A stretch of 64,000 nucleotides of DNA from Gracilaria vermiculophylla. Taxonomy: Eukaryota > Rhodophyta > Florideophyceae > Gracilariales > Gracilariaceae. Position 1 is the first letter of the stretch. Every line of letters starts with the position of its first letter. A program made the position numbers and the translations under genes. The stretch lies in assembly GCA_019155205.2 (NCBI GenBank), contig JAHNZQ020003149.1, forward strand, positions 457,564 through 521,563, given 5' to 3'. The notes below the pieces were generated by a model. That model did not search any database, was not told the DNA's origin, and saw only the letters and a program-made list of their open reading frames with translations. Below are positions 1 to 9,603 of the stretch, in pieces.

Positions 1-1019
1 CATTCTAGCGTAACCCGCAGTATTCTTACCAGTAGACACGCTGTCGCTATGGGTACCTACCGTAGCTCTACACTTTTACTCGCTCGCGGGGCTTCGTACT
101 GATTACTCGTGATTCGTGCCGTTCCGCATTGGAGGAATCTCAGACTCAACACTCTAGGTAACCGCCTGAAGGGCTGCCCTCTTTCTTACAAACCGGCTTC
201 GCCGTGGCACGCGCAGAGTGGCTTTGTTTGATTTGCTACGCTAGAAGGGGAAAATTCCGAACGTCTTGGTGGTGTTTTCCCCCCTGTGGCAATGCACTGC
301 AGGATGCTTGTTTGCGTCAAAAGCGAGGATTTATAGAAGAAAAGCCAGAAAACATTAGCAAACATGATTCCGTAGCCTTCATCGAGCCATTCACTGCAAT
401 AACATCGCTTTGCATCCAATGTGTATCTGTTTTGAGCTACTATAGAATGTGTAAAGCGATTACAGAGTAGGAAAAATCAGCAGCTGCGTTTATGTGTTAC
501 ACATGGCTTGGGCGCATGACTGTGGAATGCAGCGACAAGGTGAGAGCGCAGGACGTGGGCACAGAAGCGTATGCAACGAAAAACGAAGTGGGACAAGGAA
601 TGCGCCACGCGCATGTGAACATGCGCTTGGAGGCCAGACGGAGCGTTTAGTTGTGTTTTGCTGATTGTAGCGCATGCGCTGTGGGAGGGTTGCTGCTGCG
701 GAGGTGCGTGTGAATGAGGCGAATGTGAGAAATATGAAGAGGGACACGTGCGCGGCCTGGAATGTGGTGTGGAGGCGAGAAAGGTTTTGCGGACGGGGGG
801 GCTGTGGGGCGGGCGGCGGACGGTACAGCGATTTGAGGAGGAGCGGCGACATGTTTTGCATGCGCGAGCGGGGGGAATGCAGCGTGGCGGCACGCGGGGC
901 GCGGGGCGAAGATTCGGCGCGCGCGCGATATTTGGGGCGCGGCGCACGGGTGCCGCAATCCGCCGCCGCAGCGGCGCAGCAGCGGCGGTGGCGCGCGCGT
1001 CGCGCGAGCCGCGCGTGCG
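1..1019. other. Left-end region without a supportable gene
   Basis: I see no conserved protein or RNA here. Composition changes from mixed before about 650 to strongly GC-rich after it, so the left edge of the GC island lies near 650-900. The frame of the following F-box gene is open back to a TGA at 834 but has no ATG there, so an upstream coding exon or 5' UTR of that gene may lie in this stretch. A GAG/GTGCGT at about 701-709 could be a 5' splice site; this is a guess. Confidence 0.4.
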
Positions 1020-3038
1020 GTGCTCACCGCCGCGCCGCGCCGCGCCGCGTGCCGCTGCACCTCAGCGCGCGCGCGTACGCCGCGCGCCATCCAACCGCCC
1101 GGCGGCCGCGGCGCTTCTGCTCCCGCGCGGCGCTTGTATTCCGGCGGCGCGCATCTCCGCACCCCTGGCGGCGTCTCTCGCTGGCGGCGTCTCCCCCTGG
1201 CTGCGTGTCCCCTGGTGGCTGCGTCTCCCCTGCTGGCTGCGTCTCCTCCCCCTCCGCCCTTTGGGCCGCGCACCGCTCCGCCCGCCATCGGCGCGTTGCA
1301 AGGCGCAGCCGCGCACGGGGCGCCCGTCGGCGCGAGCGCCGCGCCGCCCGCCATCGGCGCGTTGCAGGCGGCAGGTGGCGACGGCGGCGGCCTGCGGGCG
1401 CGCACCGCACCGCTTGCCATTGGCGCGTTACAAGGGGCAGCCGTTGACGGCGGCGAAGCGCGCGAGCGCAGCGCTGCGCGCGCGTCGCGCGCGTTGCAGG
1501 GCGCAGCTGCCGACGGCGGCGAGGGGGGCGAGCGGCAGCTTGCAAAGCGCGCGGTGGGGGGAGGGCGCGGCGCGGCGCTGAGCGCGCTGCACGCGCTGCC
1601 GACGGAGGTGCTGCACGCGATGCTGGCGCACGTGGGGGAGCACGAGGTGGTGCGCATGGCGGCGGCGTTCCCGGAGCTGGCGGAGGCGGTGGCGGCGCAC
1701 GTGCGGCGCAGCGCGGCGGCGCCGGCGCTGGCGCTGGGGCGCGTGCGCGCCGCGTCGCCGGCGCTGCTGCCGCACCTGACGCGGCTGACGGTGCGCGCGG
1801 CGGCGGCGCGCGACGTGCGCGCGCTGCGGCGCGCGCGCGCGCTGCGCCACCTGACGCTGGAGGTGCGGGGCGGGCTGACGGAGGGGCAGCTGCGGCGGCT
1901 GCTGGCGCACGCGCTGCGGCTGCGGTCGCTGGCGGCGCGGCGCACGCCGCTGCCGCGCGCGCTGTTCGCGCTGCTGCGCGCGCGCCGCGCGCCGGCGCTG
2001 GCGGCGCTGCGGCTGCGGCTGGAGGCGGCGCCGGCGGCGGACGCGCGGCTGCTGCCGGCGCTGCTGGCGGCGCGCGGCGCGGCGCTGCGCGAGCTGCAGC
2101 TGCACGCGGCGGCGCAGCTGCGCGACGGCGCGCTGCGCGCGCTGGCGCGCCACTGCGCCGCGCTGCGCACGCTGTGCGTGTCGGCGGCGCCGCGCCTGAC
2201 GGAGCGCGCGCTGCGCGCCCTGGCGCGCTCGCCGCTGGCGCCGTCGCTGCGCCGCCTGCACCTGGGCGCGTGCGGGCGCGCCGTCAGCGACCGCGCGCTG
2301 GGCGCGCTGGCCACGCGCTGCGGCGCGCTGCGCGAGCTGCGCCTGTGGTGCTGCCCCGCCGTGTCCACCTGGGGCGTGCGCGCCGTCGCCGAGGGGCTCG
2401 GCGCCTCGCTGCTGCGCCTCAGCGTGGAGCACTGCGCGCGCGTGGGCGACGCCGCGCTCGCGTCCGTGGCCGACAACTGCGACGCGCTGCGCGCGCTGCG
2501 CCTGGTGGCGCTGCCGCTCGTGTCGGACCGCGCGCTGCTGGCGCTCTTCCACCGCGCGCGCCTGGCCGCGCTGCACCTGCGCCAGCTGCACGTCGAGCTG
2601 TGCCCGCGCGTCACGCAGCTGGGCGTGGCCGCCGCCGCCGGCGTGCTGCCCGCCGCGCTCGACGACCACCACGGCGACGCCGACGCCGACGCCGCATGCG
2701 ACGCCGACGCGCGCGCCAGCGACGATGAGACCGACGGCGGCGGCGGCGGCGGCGGCGACAGACGCAAGCGGCGGCGGCGCGCGGCGGCGGCGGCGCCGCA
2801 GCTGCAGTCCAGCGTGCGCGAGCTGTACGCGCGCGACACGCTGGTGCGCGGCAGCACGCTGCGCGCGCTGCGGCTGCGGCGCGCGCAGGGGCTGGCCGTG
2901 CGCGTGCGCGAGGCGCGCGGCGACGAGCGCGGCGACGAGCTGGGCGGCGACGACGGCGACGACAACGACGACGACGACGGCGACAGTGGGGACGACGGCG
3001 GCGCGTGCTGCGGCACGTGGTGCGACGTGTGCGGGTAG
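1020..3038 (+). CDS. F-box / leucine-rich-repeat protein (AMN1/FBXL-like), 5' end uncertain
   Basis: Likely substrate receptor of an SCF-type (Skp1-Cullin-F-box) ubiquitin ligase. An F-box-like helix starts near 1579 (LPTEVLHAML...) and is followed by about ten leucine-rich repeats of the cysteine-containing AMN1/FBXL type, for example LRELRLWCCPAVSTWGVRAV and SLLRLSVEHCARVGDAAL. A C-terminal Asp/Gly-rich acidic tail ends at the TAG at 3036. The first in-frame ATG (1620) falls inside the F-box, so the true start must be upstream, probably on another exon; 1020 is only a GTG in the open frame. The N-terminal 180 or so residues read Ala/Pro/Arg-rich tandem repeats and may be partly non-coding. 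Base use is extreme: almost every third position is G or C, and Lys, Ile and Asn are almost absent. The family call is fairly firm, the substrate is unknown. Confidence 0.65.
   Translation: MLTAAPRRAACRCTSARARTPRAIQPPGGRGASAPARRLYSGGAHLRTPGGVSRWRRLPLAACPLVAASPLLAASPPPPPFGPRTAPPAIGALQGAAAHGAPVGASAAPPAIGALQAAGGDGGGLRARTAPLAIGALQGAAVDGGEARERSAARASRALQGAAADGGEGGERQLAKRAVGGGRGAALSALHALPTEVLHAMLAHVGEHEVVRMAAAFPELAEAVAAHVRRSAAAPALALGRVRAASPALLPHLTRLTVRAAAARDVRALRRARALRHLTLEVRGGLTEGQLRRLLAHALRLRSLAARRTPLPRALFALLRARRAPALAALRLRLEAAPAADARLLPALLAARGAALRELQLHAAAQLRDGALRALARHCAALRTLCVSAAPRLTERALRALARSPLAPSLRRLHLGACGRAVSDRALGALATRCGALRELRLWCCPAVSTWGVRAVAEGLGASLLRLSVEHCARVGDAALASVADNCDALRALRLVALPLVSDRALLALFHRARLAALHLRQLHVELCPRVTQLGVAAAAGVLPAALDDHHGDADADAACDADARASDDETDGGGGGGGDRRKRRRRAAAAAPQLQSSVRELYARDTLVRGSTLRALRLRRAQGLAVRVREARGDERGDELGGDDGDDNDDDDGDSGDDGGACCGTWCDVCG
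1160..1530. repeat. Imperfect minisatellites in the 5' part of the F-box gene
   Basis: Two repeat families are visible. At about 1163-1250 there are roughly 20-bp units of the type TGGCTGCGTCTCCCCTG. At about 1280-1510 a GCCATYGGCGCGTTRCAAGG-like motif recurs three times, with a fourth weaker copy, spaced about 60-120 bp. If translated in the F-box frame the second gives repeated AIGALQGA peptides. They could be coding or could sit in an intron or UTR. Confidence 0.6.
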
Positions 3039-3086
3039 GGTGGCGGTGGCGGTGAGAGCGTTTGTTTTGTGCGTTTTTGGAGTGGA

Positions 3087-3118
3087 TTGTTTGTTTGTTT
3101 GTTTGTTTGTTTGTTTGT
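3087..3118. repeat. (TTTG)n microsatellite between the F-box and Sec5-like genes
   Basis: About eight TTTG/TTGT units occupy part of the 126-bp spacer between the stop at 3038 and the ATG at 3165. It is the only AT-containing simple repeat inside the GC island. Confidence 0.9.
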
Positions 3119-3164
3119 GTGTTTGTTGCGGCGCGGCGCGAAGTCGGCGCGACGACGTTCGCGC

Positions 3165-3307
3165 ATGGCGCCGTTCGAGCCGTCGACGTGGGCCGAGGTG
3201 TGCGAGGCGCGCGCCAACGCGCGCGCCGCGCCGCGCGCCGCGCCGTTTGTGGCGCGCGTGCGCTGCTTTAGCGCCTCGCCGCACCGCGTGCTGGACGCGC
3301 GCTTTGA

Positions 3308-3347
<40 letters not shown>

Positions 3348-5389
3348 CGCTTTGACGCGGGCGCGCGCGCGCGCGCGGCGCGCGGCGGCGACGCGCTGTT
3401 CGACGACGTGCTGGGGCTGGGGCGCGTGCACGCGGGCGACGGCACGCTGGCGCGGCGCGCGGTGGCGGCGGCGGCGCTGCGCGGCGGCGCGGCGCCGTGC
3501 GCGCGGCCGGCGGTGGCGCCGGCGGTGGCGGCCGGCGCGGCGGCGGCGGCGGCGGCGGCGGCGGGCGCGGAGGCGGCGGAAGCGGCGGAGGCGGCGGCGC
3601 TGCACCCGGGCAGCGCGCGCTTCTCGGCGCGCGAGTACCTGGCGCGCGTGCACGCGGCGACGCCGGCGGCGCAGCTGCGGCACGGGCGGCGCGTGCTGGC
3701 GCAGACGCAGCGCGCGCTGGCGGCGCAGCGCGCGCGGCTGCGGCGCGGCGCGTTCGTGCAGGCGGCGCTGGTGCGGGCGCAGACGCGCGACGCGGGCGCG
3801 CGCGCGGGCGCGGCGCTGTCGCCGTTTGCGCGCGGCGCGGAGGCGGCGGCGGCGCGCGCGCGGCTGCTGCGCGCGGCGGCGGCGCTGCGCGCGCGCGACG
3901 GCGCGCTGCTGCGGCGGCAGCGCGCGCTGCGGCGGCTGCGCGCGGCGCGCGCGCTGGCGGCGCGCCACCGCGCGCTGCTGGCGCTGGGCGCCGAGCTGCG
4001 CGCGGCCGCGGCGCCGCGCGCGCCGCCCGCCGCCGTGCTGCGCGCGCTGGCGCGCTACGCGCGCGCGCTGGCGTGGCTGCGCGCGCACCGCCGCGCGCCG
4101 CCGCTGGCGCCGCTGGCGCGCCGCCTGCGCCGCGCGCTGCTGCTGCTGCTGCGCGCCGTGGGGCGCCGCCTCGCCGCGGCGCGCACGCCGCGCGCGCACC
4201 TGCGCGCGCTGCTGCGCGCGCTGGCCGCCGCGCCCGCCGCGCTGCGCCCGCCGCTGCCGCCCATCGTGGGCGCGCGCGCCGCCGCCGCCGCGCGCCTGCT
4301 GCGCCGCGCGCTCGGCGCGCTCGCCGCCGCGCCCGCCCCCCCCGACGGCGCCGACGGCGCCGACCAAGCCGTCGCGCACGCGGCGCGCGCGCTGCTGCGC
4401 GCGCTGCGGCACGTGTGCGCGCTCGGCGGCGCGCTGCCCGAGCGCTCGGCGGCGGCGGCGCTGGCGCGCGCGCACGCGCAGCGGCTGTGCGGCGCGTTTG
4501 CGCGCGCGGTGCGGCGGCGCGTGCTGGCGCCGCGCGCGCCGCCCGTGCGCGCCGCCGTGGTGGCGCTGCTGCGCGCGGTGGCGGCGCGCGCGGCGCGCGA
4601 GCCGGGCGCGCCGCCGCGCGCGCTGCGCGCGCTGCAGCGCGTGGCCGACCGCGCGGGCGCGGCGCTGGCGCTGTCGCTGGCGCGCGGCGTGCGCGCCGCC
4701 GCGCGCGCGCTGGGCGCGGCCGCCGCGCGCCGCCCCGCGCGCGCCGCGGCGCACGCCGCGCTGCTCACCGCCGTCGTGGTGCACGCGCTGGCGCAGCTGC
4801 GCCCCGCCGGCCTCTGCTCCGCGCGCGCCGCGCCCGTGGTCATCACCCACCACGACGGCGAGCACGGCGACGACGACGAGCAGGAGGAGGAGGACGAGGA
4901 GGAGGAGGTGGTGGGGGAGGAGGGCGACGACGACGACGAGCAGGAGGAGGAGGAGGACGAGGTGGAGGAGGAGGACGACGACGAGCAGGAGGAGGTGGAG
5001 GAGGAGGACGAGGAGGAGGACGACGACGACGGCGACGACGAGGTGGACCAAGTGGCGGCGCAGCGCGCTGCGCGCGGGGTGCAGCGGCTGTGCCGCGCGT
5101 GCGTGCGCGCGCCGCTGCTGTTCGTGGCGCGCGTGGAGGCGGTGGGGCGCGGCGGGGCGCGCTGCGAGCGCGCGGCGCTGCTGCTGGCGCTGAGCTGCGG
5201 CGAGCTGCGGCGCGGGGCGCTGCGGCGCGTGGCGGCGTGCGCGGCGCTGCGCGCGCGGCGCGCGCAGCTGCGGCGCGTGCGCGCGGTGGCGCGGCGGCTG
5301 GCGGCGCGGCGCGACGCGGCGCTGCGCGCGTACGTGGCGCTGGTGGCGCGGCCGCTGCTGGCGCTGGCGGGCGCGCTGGTGGGGCGCGC

Positions 5390-5475
<86 letters not shown>

Positions 5476-6012
5476 AGGGCGCGGGCGAGGGCGCGGGCGA
5501 GGGCGCGGGCGGGGGCGAGGGAGAGGGCGAGGGCGAGGGGCGCGAGGCGGTGCGGCGCGCGGGGGCGATGCGCGTGGACGGGGTGTCGCGCGCGGCGCAC
5601 GAGCTGGTGCTGCGCGTGGCGGTGGTGGCGGTGCGGGCGCGCGCGGCGGCGGGGCGGCGCGCGGCGCTGCTGCGCGCGGTGGCGGTGGAGCTGATGGCGG
5701 CGGTGGGGCGGGCGCTGGAGCGGGCGCTGGGCGTGCGCAAGCTGGCGTACCAGCGCGCGGCGCAGCTGTGGGTGGACGTGGTGTTCGTGCAGCGCGCGCT
5801 GACGCGCGGCGCGGCGCCCGCCACGCGCGGGCTGCAGGCGGCGCTGCACGCGTTTGCGCGCGTCAAGCAGCGCGCCGTGCAGGCGGTGCTGGCCGACGGG
5901 CTGCGCTTCAGCCTGGCCGACATGGGCGCGCTGCGCGAGCGCGTGGTGCGGCGCGAGCTGGCCGCCGCCGCCGCGCTGAGCGACTGCTTTGGCGAGACGT
6001 GGGCCGCCGTGC

Positions 6013-6045
<33 letters not shown>

Positions 6046-6053
6046 CGCCGTAG
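3165..6053 (+). CDS. SEC5: Exocyst complex subunit Sec5/EXOC2-like protein
   Basis: Predicted 962-residue subunit of the exocyst, which tethers secretory vesicles to the plasma membrane. The ATG at 3165 is the first in frame. The Sec5 signature is still readable at about residues 145-190: F-S-A-R-E-Y-L-A-R-V-H-A-A-T then a helix with QLRHGRRVLAQTQRALAAQ. It matches the family pattern of FdpkxyLxxvHxxtsxxxLxxGlxxL. A long helical stretch follows that resembles the Sec5 LLxxxxxAxxLRxxxxxLxRYxxL(F)xLP region. An Asp/Glu run lies at 4858-5045 and a Gly-Ala dipeptide repeat at 5391-5540. The family is inferred from spacing and hydrophobic pattern because composition is heavily skewed: by my count 2 Lys, 2 Ile and 1 Asn in 962 residues. 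A different helical tethering protein is possible. Confidence 0.5.
5391..5540. repeat. GGGCGC hexanucleotide array encoding poly(Gly-Ala)
   Basis: About 20 or more GGGCGC units, some changed to GGGCGAGG-like units near the 3' end, are read as Gly-Ala or Gly-Glu. A shorter array of the same hexamer is at 3310-3346 in the same gene. Length is likely variable between strains and hard to assemble. Confidence 0.9.
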
Positions 6054-6669
6054 CGCGCGCCGCGGCGGCGGAATCAGACGTTGCGAGTGCGTTGTCGGCA
6101 CGCGGCGGCAGCTGCGGCTGCGGCTGCTGCTGCGCCGCGCTGCGCATTAGCATGGCTGCGTGTCATCACGTTCCGGCCGCGCGCGCCGCGGCGCGTGTGT
6201 GTGTGTGACTTGCGCGCCAGTAAAAGTGTGGCGCGCGTGCAGGCGCGGCGCGCCACTAGCAGCACCGTGTCAAGAGAGTGCGGCGGCGGTGCGGCGCCAC
6301 GCGCCACTCTACTCTGCACTCATGGCGCGCGCGACGGCGGGGCGATCGCGCGCGCCCGTGCGCCGCGTCGCGTCGAGTGGCGTCGCGTCGAGTGGCGTCG
6401 CGTCGAGGGGCGTCGCGTCGAGGGGCGTCGCGTCGAGGGGCGTCGCAGGGGGCGCGCTGCGGCGGCGCGGTCGCGCGCCGCCGAGTGCGCCGCGTCGCGC
6501 GGGCGGCGGCGGCGAGGCGCGCAGCGCAGCGGACGGCGGCGTGCGCCTTTGGGGCGGTGCGCACCGCGAGCGCCGCGCGTGTGTGACGTGGCGCGCGCGC
6601 GCTCAAGACGGCGGGCCGTCAAGACGCCAAGCGCGGGTCCCCACCTGACAGCGCGCGCGCCGTGCAACG
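6054..6669. repeat. Intergenic spacer with a 15-bp minisatellite
   Basis: At about 6364-6446 a GTCGCGTCGAGKGGC unit is repeated five to six times. The rest of the spacer is GC-rich and low in complexity. Open frames across it have no recognisable domain, and I see no gene between the Sec5-like stop and the tRNA. Confidence 0.75.
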
Positions 6670-6750
6670 GGCGGGGTGGCCGAGTGGTCTAAGGCGTTGC
6701 GTTTAGGCCGCAATCTCATTGAGGCGTGGGTTCAAATCCCACCTCCGTCA
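6670..6750 (+). tRNA. tRNA-Leu (anticodon UAG)
   Basis: A complete class II cloverleaf. The acceptor stem GGCGGGG pairs with CTCCGTC (two G-U pairs), with discriminator A at 6750 and no encoded CCA. The D arm contains GCCGAGTGGTCTAAGGC, which is also the internal A box. The anticodon stem TTGCG/CGCAA encloses the loop TTTAGGC, giving anticodon TAG for CUA and CUN leucine codons. A long variable arm with a CTC/GAG stem is typical of tRNA-Leu. The T arm GTGGGTTCAAATCCCAC supplies the B box. No intron. The 3' part is also read antisense as the end of the open frame on the other strand. Confidence 0.96.
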
Positions 6751-7354
6751 GCGCGCCGTCGCTCTCATTTTTTGGCGCGGCGCGCTGCACGCTGCGCGCG
6801 CTGCCGTCGCCGCCAAGCTGGCGCTCGGCCGAGCGCACAAACGCCGTCACGTGGCGGTTGTACGTGCCGTAGAAGGCGCGCATGTTGGCGATGATGGCCT
6901 GCTCGGCAACGTAGCCCAGCCACGGCACGCGCACGCAGCACTCGCCCTCCAGCGTGTGCACGCAGCGCGCGCCGCCGCCGCCGCCGCCGCCGCCGCCGTC
7001 CGCCTCGTCCAGCGTCAGCACCGCCGTCGTGCACACGGCGTCGCCCAGCAGCGCCGCCGTGATGCGCGAGTGCTGCCGGAACGGCCGCGCGTCGTCCCAC
7101 GTCTGCACGTCGCGGATGTGCATGCCGCCCCACGCGTCCACCAGCGGCCGCAGCACGTCCGGCACCTGCACCGCCGCCGGCACGTACAGTAGCGTGCGCC
7201 TCCCCGCCTGCTGCTGCTGCTCCTCCACCACCTCCATGCGCCGCAGCGCCCCGCTGCGCACCAGCGCGCGCATGAACGCCCGGCTGCCGCGCACCTTCCA
7301 CAGCTCGTCGCGCCCAATGTCCAGCACCACGCGTATGCGGAACGCCGACCCCAT
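6716..7354 (-). CDS. DUF2505/START-like (SRPBCC fold) protein
   Basis: Predicted small lipid- or ligand-binding protein of the SRPBCC/START-like superfamily. From the ATG at 7354 (MGSAFRIRVVLDI) it shows the usual order: first strand, the helix with DELWKVRGSRAFMRALV, a strand with HIRDVQTWD, and near the end LEGECCVRVPWLGYVAEQAI, close to the DUF2505 pattern of VeGevxVkvPlvGgxiExxI. A long Gly run interrupts the middle and is probably a loop. The open frame continues upstream to 7678 only as low-complexity Gly/Arg/Ala, so I chose 7354. The last dozen or so codons run antisense into tRNA-Leu (the classic GFEPTPQ read-through), so the real C-terminus may differ. Ligand unknown. Confidence 0.55.
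   Translation of the reverse strand: MGSAFRIRVVLDIGRDELWKVRGSRAFMRALVRSGALRRMEVVEEQQQQAGRRTLLYVPAAVQVPDVLRPLVDAWGGMHIRDVQTWDDARPFRQHSRITAALLGDAVCTTAVLTLDEADGGGGGGGGGARCVHTLEGECCVRVPWLGYVAEQAIIANMRAFYGTYNRHVTAFVRSAERQLGGDGSARSVQRAAPKNESDGALTEVGFEPTPQ
6768..6773 (+). terminator. RNA polymerase III oligo-T terminator of tRNA-Leu
   Basis: A TTTTTT run lies 17 bases after the discriminator base in otherwise very GC-rich DNA. This is the normal distance and form for Pol III termination. Confidence 0.8.
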
Positions 7355-8220
7355 GCCTGTGTGTGCCTGCGCCCGCCGCCGCCGCCGCCCGCGCCTGCGC
7401 CTCGCCGCGCGCGCGCGCGCGCGCCTTATCACCCGCGCCGCCGCAGCGCCCCCCGCCCCGTGCGCCCCCGCCGCGCACCCCCCCGCGCCCTGCGGCCCGG
7501 CGCCGCGCGCCCCGCCGCAGCCCCCCCCCCCCCCGCGCGCAACCCAACGCACAACATGTGCAAACGCCCGCCCGCATTGCGCCCGCCCGCCGCCGCCCCC
7601 CTGCGCCGCGCCCCGTGCTGCCCGCCGCACCATGCACCGCCAACAAGCGTCACGCACTCCCGCGTCGCCCCCGCCCATGTGTCAGGCAGGCAGCACCCTC
7701 CCCGCGCGCCACAAACCGCTCACAAACCAAACGCATGTGCCCGTTGCCGTGCGCCTTTTGAGCGTTCACCACACGGAGCGCCAACGAACACAACGCGCGT
7801 CAACCCGTTCGTGCTCCCGCCACCTCTCCCACCCCTAAACCCCGTCCGCCCCATCTCGCCCTTTAAAACCCCCTAACCCAACCCGCGTCGCCCCACCTGC
7901 ACACCGCGTCGCACCCAACCCCCAACATCATGTTGCTCCTCGCAGCCATCAACAACCTCTTGCTGCGCTTCAAAACCGCCCTTCACTCCCCACTGCCCGC
8001 GTTCATCACCGCCCCATTTCCCACCAAACCGCTGCCACCCCGCGCGCCCAGCACGCACCCCCCCGTGCACCCACGCACGCCCCCGCGCCCCGCCCCGCCC
8101 CCGCCCGCCCCCCCCCCCCCCCCACGCCCCACCGCTTCCCCCCCGCTCCGCTCCCGCGCGCGCCCCCCTCACCCGCGAGCGCGCTGCCCGCCCCCGCGCA
8201 ACCCGCCTGCCGCCGCTCCC
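7355..8220. other. C-rich spacer with strong strand asymmetry
   Basis: The plus strand is dominated by C with runs such as C13-C17 near 7515-7540 and 8110-8125, and few A or G outside short words. It lies between the START-like gene (minus) and the HAD-like gene (plus), so it should contain a divergent promoter. No TATA-like element is clear. The left copy of the 96-bp direct repeat lies in it. Confidence 0.6.
7998..8093 (+). repeat. 96-bp direct repeat, left copy (right copy 8567-8662)
   Basis: Bases 7998-8093 are identical to 8567-8662 by direct comparison, an offset of 569. The copies diverge immediately after. The right copy begins exactly at the first base after the N gap, which suggests an assembly artefact or a collapsed tandem duplication. 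Confidence 0.9.
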
Positions 8221-8466
8221 ATGGCTCTCCCGCTGGCCACACGGCGACCGCACGGCGAGAGCTACGTTCACCGCGCGCACCGCGCGGCGTTTGCGGCCGT
8301 GCTGAGCCAAGTGCCGGCGGCGGTGGAGGCGATGCGCCGCGCGCGCGCCAAGCGCCTCGCGCTGCCGCCCGCCGTGTTCATCCTGGACTGGGACGACACG
8401 TGCTGCGCCACGTCGTTCCTGGAGCGCTGCGGCTTCATGGCCGACCTGGACACCAAGCTGGACGAG
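8221..8466 (+). CDS. HAD-like hydrolase, N-terminal part, cut by assembly gap
   Basis: From the ATG at 8221 the frame gives 82 residues before the run of N. Residues 53-60 read FILDWDDT, the motif I of haloacid dehalogenase superfamily enzymes, with Asp56 as nucleophile and Asp58 as acid/base. A sequence like C-C-A-T-S-F-L-E-R follows, as in a family of uncharacterised protist and algal HAD-like proteins with DWDDTLLPS-type motifs. The cap and motifs II-IV are missing. Nothing after the gap reads like the rest of the protein, so most of the gene is in the gap or lost in misassembly. Substrate cannot be predicted. Confidence 0.6.
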
Positions 8467-8566
8467 NNNNNNNNNNNNNNNNNNNNNNNNNNNNNNNNNN
8501 NNNNNNNNNNNNNNNNNNNNNNNNNNNNNNNNNNNNNNNNNNNNNNNNNNNNNNNNNNNNNNNNNN
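8467..8566. other. 100-base assembly gap (N run)
   Basis: Exactly 100 N, a conventional filler for a gap of unknown length. It interrupts the HAD-like gene inside the GC-rich island, where sequencing and assembly commonly fail. Confidence 0.99.
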
Positions 8567-9603
8567 CGCGTTCATCACCGCCCCATTTCCCACCAAACCG
8601 CTGCCACCCCGCGCGCCCAGCACGCACCCCCCCGTGCACCCACGCACGCCCCCGCGCCCCGCTCCGCGCCCGCGCGCCGCCCGCCGCCCAAACCCCCCCC
8701 CGCGCCCGCGCCCGCCACAGCCGCTCCCCGCTCGCGCGCCGCCCTTCTCGCTGCTTGCGCGCCGCGCGGCGCGCGCGCTGCGCGCGCTGCGCCGCGCCGC
8801 GCGCCGCCGCGCCGCGCGCCTGCTCGCGCGCCTGCTCGCGCGCTGCCGCGCGCCGCCGCGCGTCCCGCCCGCGCCGCGCCCGCGCATCGGCCCGCGTGCG
8901 CCGCCGCCCGCCGCCGCCGCCCGCCGCCGCCCGCGCTGACGGCCCGAGGCGCGCGCCCGCTGTTGCGCGCCGCTGCTTGCTGCTGCCCGTGCCGCACGCT
9001 CGTCGCCGCGGGAGCACACGCCCCCGCCGCGCGCCCGTCCACGTCAACCACTGCCCATCTCCGCTTGCTTTCAACCTTCACGTCAGTCGTTCACGACCCC
9101 ATTCCTCCTCTTTTTGCACCTCAGCTATCCATACCAACTGCCTCCTCTCCTTTCTTTCCGTTAGTTACCACGCTCATAAAGCCAACTCAACCTAGAAAAA
9201 AAATAAAAATAAAAATCACAAACAGTAACGTAATATCAAACATGAACGCCCATTCCTCCTCTACTGTCCAACACCTTTCTCTACTTCTTTATAATTGTAT
9301 ATATCATAAACTACACAACGAAACATCGGTAATTTGTGTCACTACCGCAAAGCTATCGGCCACTAATCAACTTGTTCATCGACACGCGCGAGCTTCTTTC
9401 CAACTTGCCGTACCTCCTCTCCTCGCGGCCCTCTAGTCTCGTTAAAAAACACACAAAAACGCGCTGAGACGCAGAAACATACCAAAACGGTGCCATGCTC
9501 TCAAAAGCATGCATGCATTCAACGCGCAGTGTGCTCCACTTGAGTGAAAAAAGGTACTGTACCTTGTCCAACCCTTTTGCAAAAACATCCTTCACTCCCA
9601 CCT
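8567..9603. other. Post-gap region and right edge of the GC island
   Basis: It starts with the second 96-bp repeat copy (8567-8662) and remains C- and GC-rich to about 9060. Composition then falls sharply, with A-rich runs at 9194-9222. Open frames here are low in complexity or short, and I cannot support a gene. Confidence 0.5.

Noticed and set aside
647..6208. Very long open frames on both strands across the GC island (up to 1557 codons on the minus strand)
   Set aside because: High GC removes stop codons in all frames. The minus-strand translations are Arg/His/Ala low complexity without domains and run across the F-box and Sec5-like genes and their spacer.
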